Shown: piece after piece, positions 40,989 through 49,863 of the stretch | Layout of the letters: each line of letters starts with the position of its first letter | Position numbering within the stretch: position 1 is the first letter of the stretch | Source: Devosia aurantiaca | GTDB lineage: Bacteria > Pseudomonadota > Alphaproteobacteria > Rhizobiales > Devosiaceae | Length of the DNA: 64,000 bases | Direction: 5' to 3' | NCBI RefSeq assembly: GCF_011058215.1 | Contig: NZ_JAALFG010000002.1 | Span: forward strand, 434,001-498,000 | Notes under the pieces: model-generated | The model's database searches: none | What the model was told of the DNA's origin: nothing | What the model saw: the letters and a program-made list of their open reading frames with translations, nothing else | Made by a program: the position numbers and the translations under genes

Positions 40989-41003
40989 GTTCTCATTTTG
41001 TTT
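40989..41003 (-). promoter_or_regulatory. Candidate LexA (SOS) box of recA
   Basis: The sequence GTTC-TCATTTT-GTTT fits the alphaproteobacterial LexA site GTTC-N7-GTTC with one mismatch. On the coding strand it reads AAACAAAATGAGAACA, close to the GAAC-N7-GAAC arrangement found before recA in relatives. It is 86 bases upstream of the recA start, a normal operator distance. Confidence 0.6.
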
Positions 41004-41172
41004 CGCCTCCGTCAAGCGGAATTCTGTGCTCGCCGGTGCAAATCTCAGGCAATGATCGCTTCCGATTCGAAGCTCGCGCGACGCCGAACCAAAAGTATGA
41101 TTTTTAGCTGGACAGCATTGCTGCCGATGCGCTTTATGCGGGGCAAAGCCAGCGCCAAGCGAGGACCCTCAA

Positions 41173-42161
41173 GTGCACCTGATCCAGTTTACCGACGAGG
41201 CCGGCAACCGTGCCGTAGCGGTCACGCAAGATGGCGAAACGCGCGTCGTCACCGGGGTAAGCTCGGTCTATGATCTGGCGCAGGCTGCCATTTCCGGCAC
41301 CAATACGCTGGCCGAGATCGTTGCCGCCCGCGGCCTCGGGGCCAGCGTCGACAAGGCAGCCCTCCTCGCCGAGAGCCGGCTGCTTTCCCCATCGATCATC
41401 CCGATCCGGCGCACCTCCACGTCACCGGCACCGGCCTCACCCACCTTGGCTCCGCCGCGACCCGCGACGCCATGCACAAGACCGATAAGCCGGCGACCGA
41501 ACTCACCGATAGCATGAAGATGTTCCGCATGGGCCTCGAAGGCGGCAAGCCTGCGGCCGGCGAAACCGGCGTCCAGCCCGAATGGTTCTACAAGGGCAAT
41601 GGTCACATCGTCGCCCGCCCCGGACACCCCATCCCCTCGCCCGCCTTTGCGCTCGATGCTGGCGAGGAGCCAGAAATTGCCGGCATTTACCTCATCGACG
41701 CCAATGGCAAGCCGCGCCGCCTCGGCTTTGCGCTGGCCAATGAGTTCTCCGACCACGTCACCGAGCGCGTCAACTACCTCTTCCTCGCCCATTCGAAGCT
41801 ACGCGCCTGCTCCTTCGGTCCGGAACTGCGCGTCGGCGATCTGCCGCGCCACATCGAGGGCATGTCGCGCATCCGCCGCGGCGGAGAAGTGCTTTGGGAA
41901 AAGCCGTTCCTCTCCGGCGAGGACAATATGAGCCACACCATCGCCAATCTCGAATACCACCACTTCAAATACGACCTCTTCTGCCAGCCCGGCGACGTGC
42001 ATGTGCACTGCTTCGGCACCGCAACGCTGAGCTTTGCCGATGGCATCTCCACCAAGCCCGACGATGTCTTCGAGATCGAGGAAAGCCAATTCGGCCTGCC
42101 GCTGCGCAATCCGGTACGGATCGAGGCCGACAAACCCGTCCTGGTCAGCGGGCTCTACTAA
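41173..42161 (+). CDS. AraD1/GguC-family (fumarylacetoacetate hydrolase fold) protein, one-base break
   Basis: The N-terminal part (MHLIQFTDEAGNRAVAV, then VYDLAQAAI) and the C-terminal FAH-like part (NPE-like EWFYKGNGHIVARPG, YVIDANGKPRRLGFALANEFSDH-like, then CFGTATLSFADGI) are in different frames. Adding one C to the C4 run at 41397-41400 gives LLSPIDHPDPAHLHVTGTGL and about 329 residues. The family includes the L-arabinonate dehydratase-like AraD1 and GguC of agrobacteria. The start is the GTG at 41173. The sugar-acid substrate is an inference. Confidence 0.85.
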
Positions 42162-42165
42162 GGAC

Positions 42166-42195
42166 AAAGGGTCGCGAAAGCGGCCCTTTTCTTTG
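42166..42195 (+). terminator. Rho-independent terminator after the AraD1-family gene
   Basis: A 10-bp stem, AAAGGGTCGC/GCGGCCCTTT with one T-G pair, closes a GAAA loop at 42166-42189 and runs into TCTTT. It also lies just beyond the 3' end of the convergent DUF2237 gene. Confidence 0.9.
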
Positions 42196-42199
42196 CGCC

Positions 42200-42595
42200 C
42201 TAGTTCAGGTCGAGCGCGTAAGCCTTGAGCACGTCGAGCGGAACATAGCCGAGCACGGCCTGGTTGGTGGCCCGCAGGTAAACCCGCGGCGCCTTGCCCG
42301 CCTCATGCGCCTGCGCCCACCGCATCGCCACGAGGCACCAGCGATTGCCCGCAACCAGCCCGGGAAAACCGAATTCCGGGCGCGACGTCGAGAGGTCATT
42401 GCCGACGCTTTTCGAAAAATCGAGAAACGCGGCCGTCGCCTCGATGCAGACCAGGTGTACCGCCGCGCTGTCCGGCCCTGCCGCGCAATAGCCGGTGCGG
42501 AAGAACCCGGTCAGCGGATCGGTCGAGCAGGGCTGCAGCGGCTCGCCCAGCACATTGCGCTCGTTCGAGCCCTCGAAGCGCGGATGCGCGGTCAC
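42200..42595 (-). CDS. DUF2237 protein
   Basis: The 131-residue protein has the family pattern NVLGEPLQPCSTDPLTGFFRTGYC, then FLDFSKSVGNDLSTSRPEFGFPGL, NRWCLVAMRWAQA and the end VPLDVLKAYA. The conserved cysteines suggest metal or cofactor binding, but the function is unknown. I chose the GTG at 42595, which starts one base after the cckA stop (TAG-G-GTG), so the two genes are probably coupled. Confidence 0.85.
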   Translation of the reverse strand: MTAHPRFEGSNERNVLGEPLQPCSTDPLTGFFRTGYCAAGPDSAAVHLVCIEATAAFLDFSKSVGNDLSTSRPEFGFPGLVAGNRWCLVAMRWAQAHEAGKAPRVYLRATNQAVLGYVPLDVLKAYALDLN

Positions 42596-42596
42596 C

Positions 42597-45163
42597 CTAG
42601 TGCTCCTTGTCCTGCCGCTGCAGCACTTCCTTGACCTTGGAATTGATCTGGTCGAGCGAATAGGGCTTGGGCAGGAAATCGACGCTCTGGTCGTCCTCGA
42701 TGTCGCGGCGCACGCTTTCCTCGGCATAGCCGGAAACGAAGATGATCTTAAGATTGGTCATCTTGCCGCGGATGGCCTTGAGCATGGTCGGGCCGTCCAT
42801 CTCCGGCATCACCACGTCGGAGATGATGAGGTCGACCTTGTAGTCGAGATCCTCGAGCACGAAGAGCGCGTCCTCACCGCTATCGGCCTCGAACACTTCA
42901 TAGCCGGTCGCCTTGAGCGCCCGCGCAGAGAAAGCCCGCACGCTTTCCTCGTCCTCGACCAGGAGTATTCGCTCCTGCCCCGTGAGGTCCTTGACCGGCG
43001 CCGCCGCGGCCAGCGCCTTGGCATTGACCTCTTCGACGGTGGGCACATAGCGCGGCAGGAAAATCTTGAAGGTCGTGCCGACGCCGACGGTCGAGACCGG
43101 GTAGATGAAACCCTCGGTCTGCTTGACGATCCCATAGACCGTCGAAAGCCCAAGGCCCGTGCCCTTACCCAGTTCCTTGGTGGTAAAAAACGGCTCGAAG
43201 ATCTTCTGAATGATCTCCGGGCTCATGCCCGTGCCGGTATCTTCCACGTCGATCAGCACATAGTCCGCCGGCGTCATGCCATCGAACTTCAGGCTTGCCG
43301 CTTCCCCCTCGGTGACATTGGCCGTGCGGATCAGGATCGAGCCGCCATTGGGCATGGCGTCGCGTGCATTGACCACGAGGTTGATGATCACCTGTTCGAG
43401 CTGCACCACGTCGGCGCGTACCGGCCAGATATTGCGGCCATGTTCGACCGAAAGCGTGTTCTTCTCGCCGATCATGCGCTTGAGCAGCACCGTCAGTCAT
43501 CGACGATCAGCGGCAGTTCCAGCACCTGCGGGCGCAGCGTCTGTCGGCGGGAGAAAGCCAGTAGCTGCCGGGTCAGGCCCGCGGCGCGATTGGCGTTCTG
43601 CTTGATCTGCATCAGTTCGTTGAAGGACGGATCGCCCGGCTTGTGCTTCAAAAGCAGTAGATCCGAAAAGCCGATGATGGCGGTCAGCAGATTGTTGAAA
43701 TCGTGTGCCACTCCGCCGGCGAGCTGACCCACCGCCTGCATCTTCTGCGATTGCGCGAACTGCGCTTCGAGCTTGCGCTGGTCGGTCATGTCGAGCGCGT
43801 AGACATTGATTTGCTCCGGCGAGCCGGCGCTGGTCTCGGAGGCGGAAATATAGAGCCGCACCGCATGATCGCCCTCGACGCTCAGCACCGCATCGACCGG
43901 CTCGACCTCGGAGCGCTGCGCTGAAGCATCGGCCAACGCGCGCTTGAGCCGCTCATGGCTGGCCTCGCCGATCAACTCGTGGATCGGCCGCATTTCAAGG
44001 CTCTTGCTTTCGCCCGACCAGCGGAAGATCCGGCCAAACGGCGCATTGGTGCGCACGATCCGCCCCTGCCCGTCCAGCGTCGCGATCGCAAAGGGCGTGT
44101 CGTTGAAAAAGCGTGAAAAGCGCACTTCGGCAGCCCGCAGCTCTTCTTCCGTGTCCGGCGCGCTGGAGCGATCGAGCACCAGGGTCCGGGTTTCGCCCAG
44201 TTCGCCATCGGCAAGACGCGCCGCGCGATGCAGCAGGCGCACCGGCAAGGCGGTGCCGTTGCGGCGCACCAGGTCGATGTCGATAATCTCTGTGCGGATC
44301 TCGCCGTCGCCCCTGCCCCGCATCAACAGCGATGCGCCATCGCCGCGCACGATGTCGCGCATTTCAAGCTGCCCGGCATTGAACTCGGCCAGGTCATAGC
44401 CCAGCCAATCGGCCAGGGTCGAATTGAGATACTGGATGCGGCCCTGTGCGTCGGCGGAAAAGAAGCCGGACGGCGAGTGATCGAGATAGTCGATCGCCCG
44501 CTGCAGGTCGCGAAAGGCACTCTCATTGCTTTCGCGGTCGCGGGTAATGTCCTCGACCGACCAGGCAACCAGCGGCGTGCGCGCGTCATCCGTCTGCGGC
44601 AGCGGCCGCACCGAAACGCGATACCAGAACACCCTGCCCGCCTCGGCCTGCGATCCGCCCAGCCCGCCAGGCACGCGGATATCTTCGATGGCGCTGCGGC
44701 CATCCTTGGCGGCGCGCGACAGCCGGTAGATGGCCTCGCCCGCATCGGCATAGCCGGCAAAGAGCCGCGGCACGCTCACCGGGACGCCATTGGTGATAGC
44801 CCCGGAAAAATTGCCGTACTGATTGTTCACATAGGAAATCTTGCCATCGCGATCGGCGATCACCGCCCCAAAAGGCAGGCTGTCGACCACGGCATGGCTG
44901 ATCGTGCGCTGATCCTCGGTCGAGGCAAAGCGGAACAATCCCGCGGCAAGCCCGAACAGAAAGAACACGCCAGACACGGCCAAAAGGCCGACAAAGGTCA
45001 TCACCAGCTCGGTCGGGATCTGCTCCCCAAACATGGAAAACACCACCGCGGCAATGATCAGCACTGCCGCCAGAAGCACGACGCGCCACAGGCCTGCGCC
45101 GCCGCGCCCCGCGTTGAAAACGGGTTCGGGGTAATTATCCTCGCCGAGCGGCGTCGATGCCAT
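42597..45163 (-). CDS. cckA: Hybrid histidine kinase CckA, one-base break
   Basis: CckA is the membrane kinase at the head of the CckA-ChpT-CtrA relay. Two helices at about residues 25-80 are followed by PAS domains, the phosphoacceptor helix GGVAHDFNNLLTAIIGFSDLLL, an ATPase domain (VVNARDAMPNGG, GKGTGLGLSTVYGIV) and a C-terminal receiver with VDLIISDVVMPEMDGP. The frame breaks at 43496-43497; adding one base gives VDDLTVLLKRMIGE and a protein of 855 residues. Its position beside the flagellar genes fits CtrA boxes found before flgB and fliL. Confidence 0.94.
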
Positions 45164-45414
45164 CGTGTTCAGCTCCAGCGCGCGGGCTCGTCCCGAATCG
45201 GGACATCAAAAGAGGTCTAGCAAATGGACCGCCCCGGGGGGAGTGTGAAGCAGGATTTTCGACAGCCGATCTATGGCCACCGCCGAGCTTTGACTAAGTC
45301 TCCAACCCACGAAGACCTCATCCTGAGCTTTTCGAAGGACGAGGTCGGGCACCCCGACCTCAGTGGCTGCGACCTCGTGGTTCGACAGGCTCACCATGAG
45401 GTCTAGGAGGTGAT
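45164..45414. repeat. Intergenic inverted repeat, family C copy 1 (45314-45403)
   Basis: This gap between cckA and flhB contains two inverted arms: GACCTCATCCTGAGC...GAAGGACGAGGTC on the left and GACCTCGTGGTTCGAC...CACCATGAGGTC on the right. The right arm matches 47598-47630 almost base for base. Short open frames on both strands here (for example one that reads MVSLSNHE) are only translations of the repeat. No gene is seen. Confidence 0.8.
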
Positions 45415-46506
45415 TTAAGCGCTCGGTCGCCAGCCCCCAGCCTTGCCCTGCTTCAACCGCATCACGAAGCCGATGACCTCAGCCACAGCCTTGAAGTGCT
45501 CATTGGGAATAGTGTCGTCGATGTCCATGGCGGCAAAGAGCGCGCGCGCCAAAGGCGGGTTCTCGACGATCGGCACGTCGTTCTCGGTCGCCAGGGCGCG
45601 GATGCGCAGCGCCACGGCGTCGGCGCCCTTGGCAACGCATTTGGGCGCGGCCATGTCCTTGTCGTATTTGAGCGCGACGGCAAAGTGGGTCGGGTTGGTG
45701 ATCACTACGGTCGCGTCTGGCACGGCAGCCATCATGCGCTTGCGCGACCGCTCCTGCCGCATCTGGCGCAGCTTGCCTTTGACATGCGGATCGCCTTCCT
45801 GCTGCTTGTATTCTTCCTTGGTCTCCTGGACCGTCATCATCTGCCGCTTCCACCATTTCTGGCGGACATAAAAGAAGTCAGCCGCAGCAATGGCCGTGAC
45901 GACGATCAAGACGGCGATGAAGATCTTGACCCCAAGCTCCTGGAAATCCATCAGGATCGCCACCGGATCGGCGGTCATCATCGTGTCCAGCCGGTCGCGT
46001 TCGGGCCAGCACACCATGAACACCACGGTCCCGACCACGCCGATCTTGGCAAGGCCCTTGCCGAAATTGACCAGCGCCTCCATCGAAAACAGCCGCTTGA
46101 AGCCGGCAAGCGGCGAGACTTTCGAAAATTTCGGCGTCACCGGCTCGAACGACCAGACCGGCCGATGCTGCACCAGGTTTGCCAGCACGCCGCAGATCAT
46201 CAGCACGACCAGCGGCGCCAGCACGAGCCCAACAACCGTGAAGGCCAGCCCGTTGAAGAAACTGCCGAAGCCCGCGCCCTCCACATCGAACTGATCGGCA
46301 TTGAGCAGGATCAGCCTGAGCGACGCCCCGAGCTCCTCCCCCCCCCAGGGCGACATGGCGGCAAAGACGATAGCCGACCCCAACAGCATGAACCAGGCAG
46401 TCACCTCCTGGCTCTTGGCCACATCGCCCTTCTTATGGGCATCCTCCAGCTTCTTTTGGGAGGGGTCTTCTGTTTTTGATTCCTGTTCCGGGGCTTCGTC
46501 GGACAT
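45415..46506 (-). CDS. flhB: Flagellar export apparatus protein FlhB
   Basis: FlhB is the substrate-specificity switch of the flagellar type III export machine. The 363-residue protein has four membrane helices and a cytoplasmic C-terminal domain with the autocleavage site NPTH (ITNPTHFAVALKYDKD). The basic N-terminal SQKKLEDAHKKGDVAKSQEV is typical. It is the last gene of the leftward flgB-flgC-fliE-fliQ-fliR-flhB unit and starts three bases after fliR. Confidence 0.97.
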   Translation of the reverse strand: MSDEAPEQESKTEDPSQKKLEDAHKKGDVAKSQEVTAWFMLLGSAIVFAAMSPWGGEELGASLRLILLNADQFDVEGAGFGSFFNGLAFTVVGLVLAPLVVLMICGVLANLVQHRPVWSFEPVTPKFSKVSPLAGFKRLFSMEALVNFGKGLAKIGVVGTVVFMVCWPERDRLDTMMTADPVAILMDFQELGVKIFIAVLIVVTAIAAADFFYVRQKWWKRQMMTVQETKEEYKQQEGDPHVKGKLRQMRQERSRKRMMAAVPDATVVITNPTHFAVALKYDKDMAAPKCVAKGADAVALRIRALATENDVPIVENPPLARALFAAMDIDDTIPNEHFKAVAEVIGFVMRLKQGKAGGWRPSA

Positions 46507-46509
46507 GAA

Positions 46510-47277
46510 TTACCCTCGCCACATAGCAAGATGGCTCTCAAAGGCCGTGAGATACCAGCCCATCATCATCATCAGGAGCACGGCAAACAGCAGGATGCCC
46601 ACGATGATATTGGCGGGCATGAGCACGAAATAAACCTGCAGCTGCGGCATCAGCTTGGCAAGGATTCCTGCCCCGAGGTTGAAGACCAACCCGAAGACGA
46701 TAAACGGCGCCGACATTTGAACGCCGACGGCAAAGGCGCCCGCCACCGTCCGCACCGCCATCTGCATGGCATCTTCGAACATCAGCGGATCGGTGGGCGA
46801 AAACACCATATAGCTGTCATAGACCGCAGCCAGCGCCATGTGGTGGAGGTCCGTGGCAAAGATCAGCGTCACGCCTAAAAATGACAGAAAGCTCGCAAAG
46901 ATCGCCGATTGCACCCCCGCCTGCGTCGGATCGGAGGCAAGCGCGCCGCTGAGCCCGACCTGGAACGCGACGATCGCCCCGGCCACCTGCGTCGCCATTA
47001 CGGTGATGCGCACGATGGCGCCGATGATCAGCCCCACCGCCAGCTCGTGGAACATCAGCCCCGCCATGCCGCCAAGATCCTCAGGCATTGCCGGCATGAT
47101 GCCGCTCAGGAGCGGAAATACGACCAGTGTAAAGGCCAGGGCAAAGCCAAGCCGCATGCGCGCCGGAATGGTCTGCTCGCCCAGAGCCGGCATCAGCATC
47201 AGGATGGCGCCGATGCGCACGAACAAGATGATGTAGGTAAAAGCGGTGGCCGGCAGCCAATCAAGGCTGAGCGTCAC
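46510..47277 (-). CDS. fliR: Flagellar export apparatus protein FliR
   Basis: The 255-residue protein has six membrane helices and forms part of the export gate with FliP and FliQ. RIGAILMLMPALGEQTIPARMRLGFALA near the N terminus and ELAVGLIIGAIVRI are typical. It starts two bases after fliQ and ends three bases before flhB. Confidence 0.96.
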   Translation of the reverse strand: MTLSLDWLPATAFTYIILFVRIGAILMLMPALGEQTIPARMRLGFALAFTLVVFPLLSGIMPAMPEDLGGMAGLMFHELAVGLIIGAIVRITVMATQVAGAIVAFQVGLSGALASDPTQAGVQSAIFASFLSFLGVTLIFATDLHHMALAAVYDSYMVFSPTDPLMFEDAMQMAVRTVAGAFAVGVQMSAPFIVFGLVFNLGAGILAKLMPQLQVYFVLMPANIIVGILLFAVLLMMMMGWYLTAFESHLAMWRG

Positions 47278-47279
47278 CT

Positions 47280-47546
47280 CTAGCCACCGACGATGATCAT
47301 ATCGACCACCTGGTTCATGTAGCCCGCCATCACCGCGCCGCAGAACGGCAGGGTCAGCAGCATGGTGATGAAGATAGCGACGATCTTGGGCACGAAGACC
47401 AGCGTCTGTTCCTGGATCTGCGTCAGCGCCTGGAACAGCGCGACGACGACGCCAACCACCAGCCCGACGATCATCATAGGCGCCGAAACGATCAACAGCG
47501 TCCAGATGCCCTGGCTAGCAATATCGAGCACTTCTGCGCCGGTCAT
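47280..47546 (-). CDS. fliQ: Flagellar export apparatus protein FliQ
   Basis: The 88-residue protein has two membrane helices around LFQALTQIQEQTLVFVPKI, the signature of FliQ. It forms part of the export gate with FliP and FliR. A 283-base gap carrying repeats separates it from fliE, the gene before it in the unit. Confidence 0.96.
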   Translation of the reverse strand: MTGAEVLDIASQGIWTLLIVSAPMMIVGLVVGVVVALFQALTQIQEQTLVFVPKIVAIFITMLLTLPFCGAVMAGYMNQVVDMIIVGG

Positions 47547-47829
47547 AGGGTCAGGTCCGAAGGAATCACTAACAAAGTCCTACCACGAACTCCCAGAGAC
47601 CTCATGGTGAGCTTGTCGAACCACGAGGTCAGGCACACCGTAGTCGGGAAAATAGTCCAACAGGGCATCGGCTCTATCGCCTCCCTCCCCTGGAGGGGAG
47701 GGAATGAGGGTGGGGTGGGGCCCCGGGAATGGACTTCGCAGCCCCACCCCACCAAGCTTTGCTACTGACCTAAGGGTCCTAGCGTCGCTATCCTCCGCCT
47801 CTAGGGGAGGAACAGAAGAACCCCAAATT
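47547..47829. repeat. Repeats C and B inside the flgB-flhB operon
   Basis: The gap between fliE and fliQ carries a single arm of family C at 47598-47630 (GACCTCATGGTGAGC...CCACGAGGTC) and a half copy of family B at about 47678-47720 (CGCCTCCCTCCCC...GGGAATGAGGGTGGGG). A third GC-rich pair, GGTGGGGTGGGGC and GCCCCACCCCACC, spans 47709-47752. No coding sequence is seen. The repeats sit within what looks like one transcription unit. Confidence 0.75.
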
Positions 47830-48156
47830 TTAAATCGGCATCCGCATAATTTCTTCATACGCCGTGATCACCCGGTCGCGCAGCGTCACCATGCTCTCGA
47901 TCGCCATTTCGGTCTCGGTCAGCGCCGTCACCATGTCGACTACATTGGCCTTGCCGCTCACCATGTCCATCGCCATGGCGTCCGAGGCCTTGCCCTGGTC
48001 GACGACACCCTGGACGTTCTGTGCCAGAATGTCGGCGAAGTTGCCGCCCGAGGCTTTCGCCGTGAGGTCCGTATTGGGCTTTGCCGCCTGGTTCATCAGG
48101 CGGCTGGCGCTATTATAAGCGTTGGTGGCGGCGTTGAACGGGGTCGAAATGGCCAT
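47830..48156 (-). CDS. fliE: Flagellar hook-basal body protein FliE
   Basis: The 108-residue protein links the MS ring to the rod. ASGGNFADILAQNVQGVVDQGKASD and the conserved C-terminal VTALTETEMAIESMVTLRDRVITAYEEIMRMPI identify it. It follows flgC with 17 bases between them, once the flgC reading frame is corrected. Confidence 0.95.
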   Translation of the reverse strand: MAISTPFNAATNAYNSASRLMNQAAKPNTDLTAKASGGNFADILAQNVQGVVDQGKASDAMAMDMVSGKANVVDMVTALTETEMAIESMVTLRDRVITAYEEIMRMPI

Positions 48157-48173
48157 GGATCAGGTCCTCGAAA

Positions 48174-48583
48174 TTAGCCGCGCAAAGGTCGAGCGTGCGC
48201 CCGAGCATCTGCCGCGTCACGGTCACCACGTTGAGATTGGCTTCGTAGGAGCGCTGCGCTTCGCGCATGTCCACGGTTTCGATCAGCGTGTTGACGTTAG
48301 GATATTGCACATAGCCGCTTTCGTCAGCGGCCGGATGGCCCGGCTCATAGCGCGACGTGAAGTCGCTCATGTCATTGGCAAGCTTGCCGATCTCGACCAC
48401 GCGGCCACCCACCTCGGCATCGAAATGCGATTGGAAGGTCGGCACGCGCCGGCGGTAGGGCTCGTCGCCCGGCGCCTTGCCAGCAGAATCCGCATTGGCA
48501 ATGTTTTCGGCGATCACCCGCATGCGCGCCGTCTGCGCATGCATGCCGGTCGCGGCGATCCGGAGCGAGGAATTAAAGTCCAT
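48174..48583 (-). CDS. flgC: Flagellar proximal rod protein FlgC, one-base break at the 3' end
   Basis: SSLRIAATGMHAQTARMRVIAENIANADSAG at the N terminus and MREAQRSYEANLNVVTVTRQMLGRTLDL at the C terminus identify FlgC. As written, the frame runs past the expected end and overlaps fliE by 44 bases. Adding one base to the A3 run at 48184-48186 gives RTLDLLRG and a stop at 48174, so 136 residues and no overlap, which is the normal size. It lies ten bases after flgB. Confidence 0.93.
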
Positions 48584-48593
48584 CTCTTACGCC

Positions 48594-48998
48594 CTAAACG
48601 TTCTTGCCCATGGCGACGCGCAGGATGCGGACCGACTTCTGGTAAAGCGAAGTCGCAGCCTGGTAGTCCATCATGTTGGTGGTGACTTTCATCATCTCGT
48701 CTTCGAGCGTGATGCCATTGCCTTCCGGCGTCAGTTCGAAATTGGCCATGGCTTGCGCCCCAAAAGAGCCATCGCCCGAGCTGATGGAAAAATGCATCGG
48801 CTGCGTCGCCGTCGTCGAAACGCTGGCCGAGCTCATCGCCTGCAGGCGGTCGGCAAAATCGTACTGGGCGAGGTCGCGGCCGCGATATCCGGGCGTCTCG
48901 GCATTGGCGACGTTTTCGGCAAGCAGGCCCTGCCGCGTCTGATGCCAGCGCATCTTGTCGCTCAGCGCCGAAAACACCGGCATGTCCATGAGGCCCAT
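48594..48998 (-). CDS. flgB: Flagellar proximal rod protein FlgB
   Basis: The 134-residue protein has the N-terminal MRWHQTRQGLLAENVANAETPGYRGRDL and the C-terminal helix DYQAATSLYQKSVRILRVAMGK that pack together in rod proteins. It is the first gene of the leftward flgB-flhB unit and has a CtrA box about 55-65 bases upstream. Confidence 0.95.
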   Translation of the reverse strand: MGLMDMPVFSALSDKMRWHQTRQGLLAENVANAETPGYRGRDLAQYDFADRLQAMSSASVSTTATQPMHFSISSGDGSFGAQAMANFELTPEGNGITLEDEMMKVTTNMMDYQAATSLYQKSVRILRVAMGKNV

Positions 48999-49050
48999 GG
49001 CCCGACTCCCACCGCGCAGGACGCGCTGGGCAAATCTTGCCGGGTCGTGG

Positions 49051-49065
49051 TTAATGGACTGTTAA
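49051..49065 (-). promoter_or_regulatory. CtrA box upstream of flgB
   Basis: The sequence TTAA-TGGACTG-TTAA is a perfect TTAA-N7-TTAA. Read on the flgB strand it is TTAACAGTCCATTAACCA, the same form as the site before fliL. It lies 53-67 bases upstream of the flgB ATG, in the 220-base divergent gap with fliO. Only one other perfect copy was seen in the intergenic parts of the window. Confidence 0.7.
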
Positions 49066-49100
49066 CGGACCCCGGTTACCGCTGCTGCCGCTCTCGCATT

Positions 49101-49116
49101 TTGCACAATTGTGCCA
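49101..49116 (-). promoter_or_regulatory. Weak sigma-54-like element upstream of flgB
   Basis: On the flgB strand, TGGCACAATTGTGCAA has the -24 TGGCAC and a -12 TGCA, but the GG-to-GC distance is one base short of the fixed spacing. It is also a perfect palindrome, GCACAATTGTGC. It may be an operator, a true promoter hit by an indel, or chance. Confidence 0.25.
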
Positions 49117-49218
49117 TGAACTAGGCAATAAGTGCCGCAAGAGATTCGGGCGGTGGCAAGCGCCGCTTCGATCGGTTATAGGGCGTTCGCGACGGAACGC
49201 AGCGGGAGTTTTCGGCCA

Positions 49219-49863
49219 GTGCAATTCATCACCAGCCTTTTTGGCGGCAGCGGCAACACCATTCTGACCGTGCTTTTCGCGCTCGGCGCCGTGCTCGTCC
49301 TGATCGTTCTCGGCGTCTGGCTCCTCAAGTTCGTCTTCAACATGTCCGGCAACGCCGTCCGCGGCCGCAATCGCCGCCTGCTCGTGGTCGACACGCTGGC
49401 ACTGGACCAGAAGCGCCAGCTGGTGATCATCCGCCGCGACGAAGTCGAACACCTGATCCTCACCGGCGGCCCGCAGGATGTCGTGATCGAAACCGGCATC
49501 CCGGTCATCGAGGAACAACCCGTCGCGACCCGCCGTCCCATCCCGTCCGTCCCGGTCAACCGCCCCGCCCCCAAGGCACCCCCGGTCATGGCTGAACCCG
49601 CGGCGCCAGCCATGAAGGCTGCGCCCGGTACCGTGCTCGAAGCGCTCCAGCAGGCCGGCCATACCGGCGACCGCAAGACCCGTGTCTCGCTCCGTCACAC
49701 CGGCCTCCTGCGCCCGGTGACCCAGCAGGATCCGACGCTGATGGGGCAAAACACCGACATTTCAGCCGTTCAGGCTTCCGACTCAGTTAAAGAGGTCGGC
49801 AGCAATCCGGCTGAAAGCACCGCGTTTGGACACGACAGCAGCACCGAAGCCCATCGCCGCTGA
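49219..49863 (+). CDS. fliO: FliO-like flagellar biosynthesis protein
   Basis: The 214-residue protein has one N-terminal membrane helix (TILTVLFALGAVLVLIVLGVWLLKFVF), then a small basic domain with RGRNRRLLVVDTLALDQKRQLVIIRRDEVEHL, typical of FliO, then a Pro/Ala-rich tail. FliO helps assemble the FliP ring. The GTG at 49219 follows GGGAG. The 3' end overlaps fliP by 38 bases. FliO is poorly conserved, so the name rests on the pattern and on the neighbouring fliP. Confidence 0.8.
   Translation: MQFITSLFGGSGNTILTVLFALGAVLVLIVLGVWLLKFVFNMSGNAVRGRNRRLLVVDTLALDQKRQLVIIRRDEVEHLILTGGPQDVVIETGIPVIEEQPVATRRPIPSVPVNRPAPKAPPVMAEPAAPAMKAAPGTVLEALQQAGHTGDRKTRVSLRHTGLLRPVTQQDPTLMGQNTDISAVQASDSVKEVGSNPAESTAFGHDSSTEAHRR

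Noticed and set aside
45206..45406. Small reading frames on both strands between cckA and flhB
   Set aside because: They are translations of the family C inverted repeat and have no ribosome sites of their own.
48113..48156. A 44-base overlap of flgC and fliE
   Set aside because: It disappears when the A3 run at 48184-48186 is corrected; flgC then ends at 48174.
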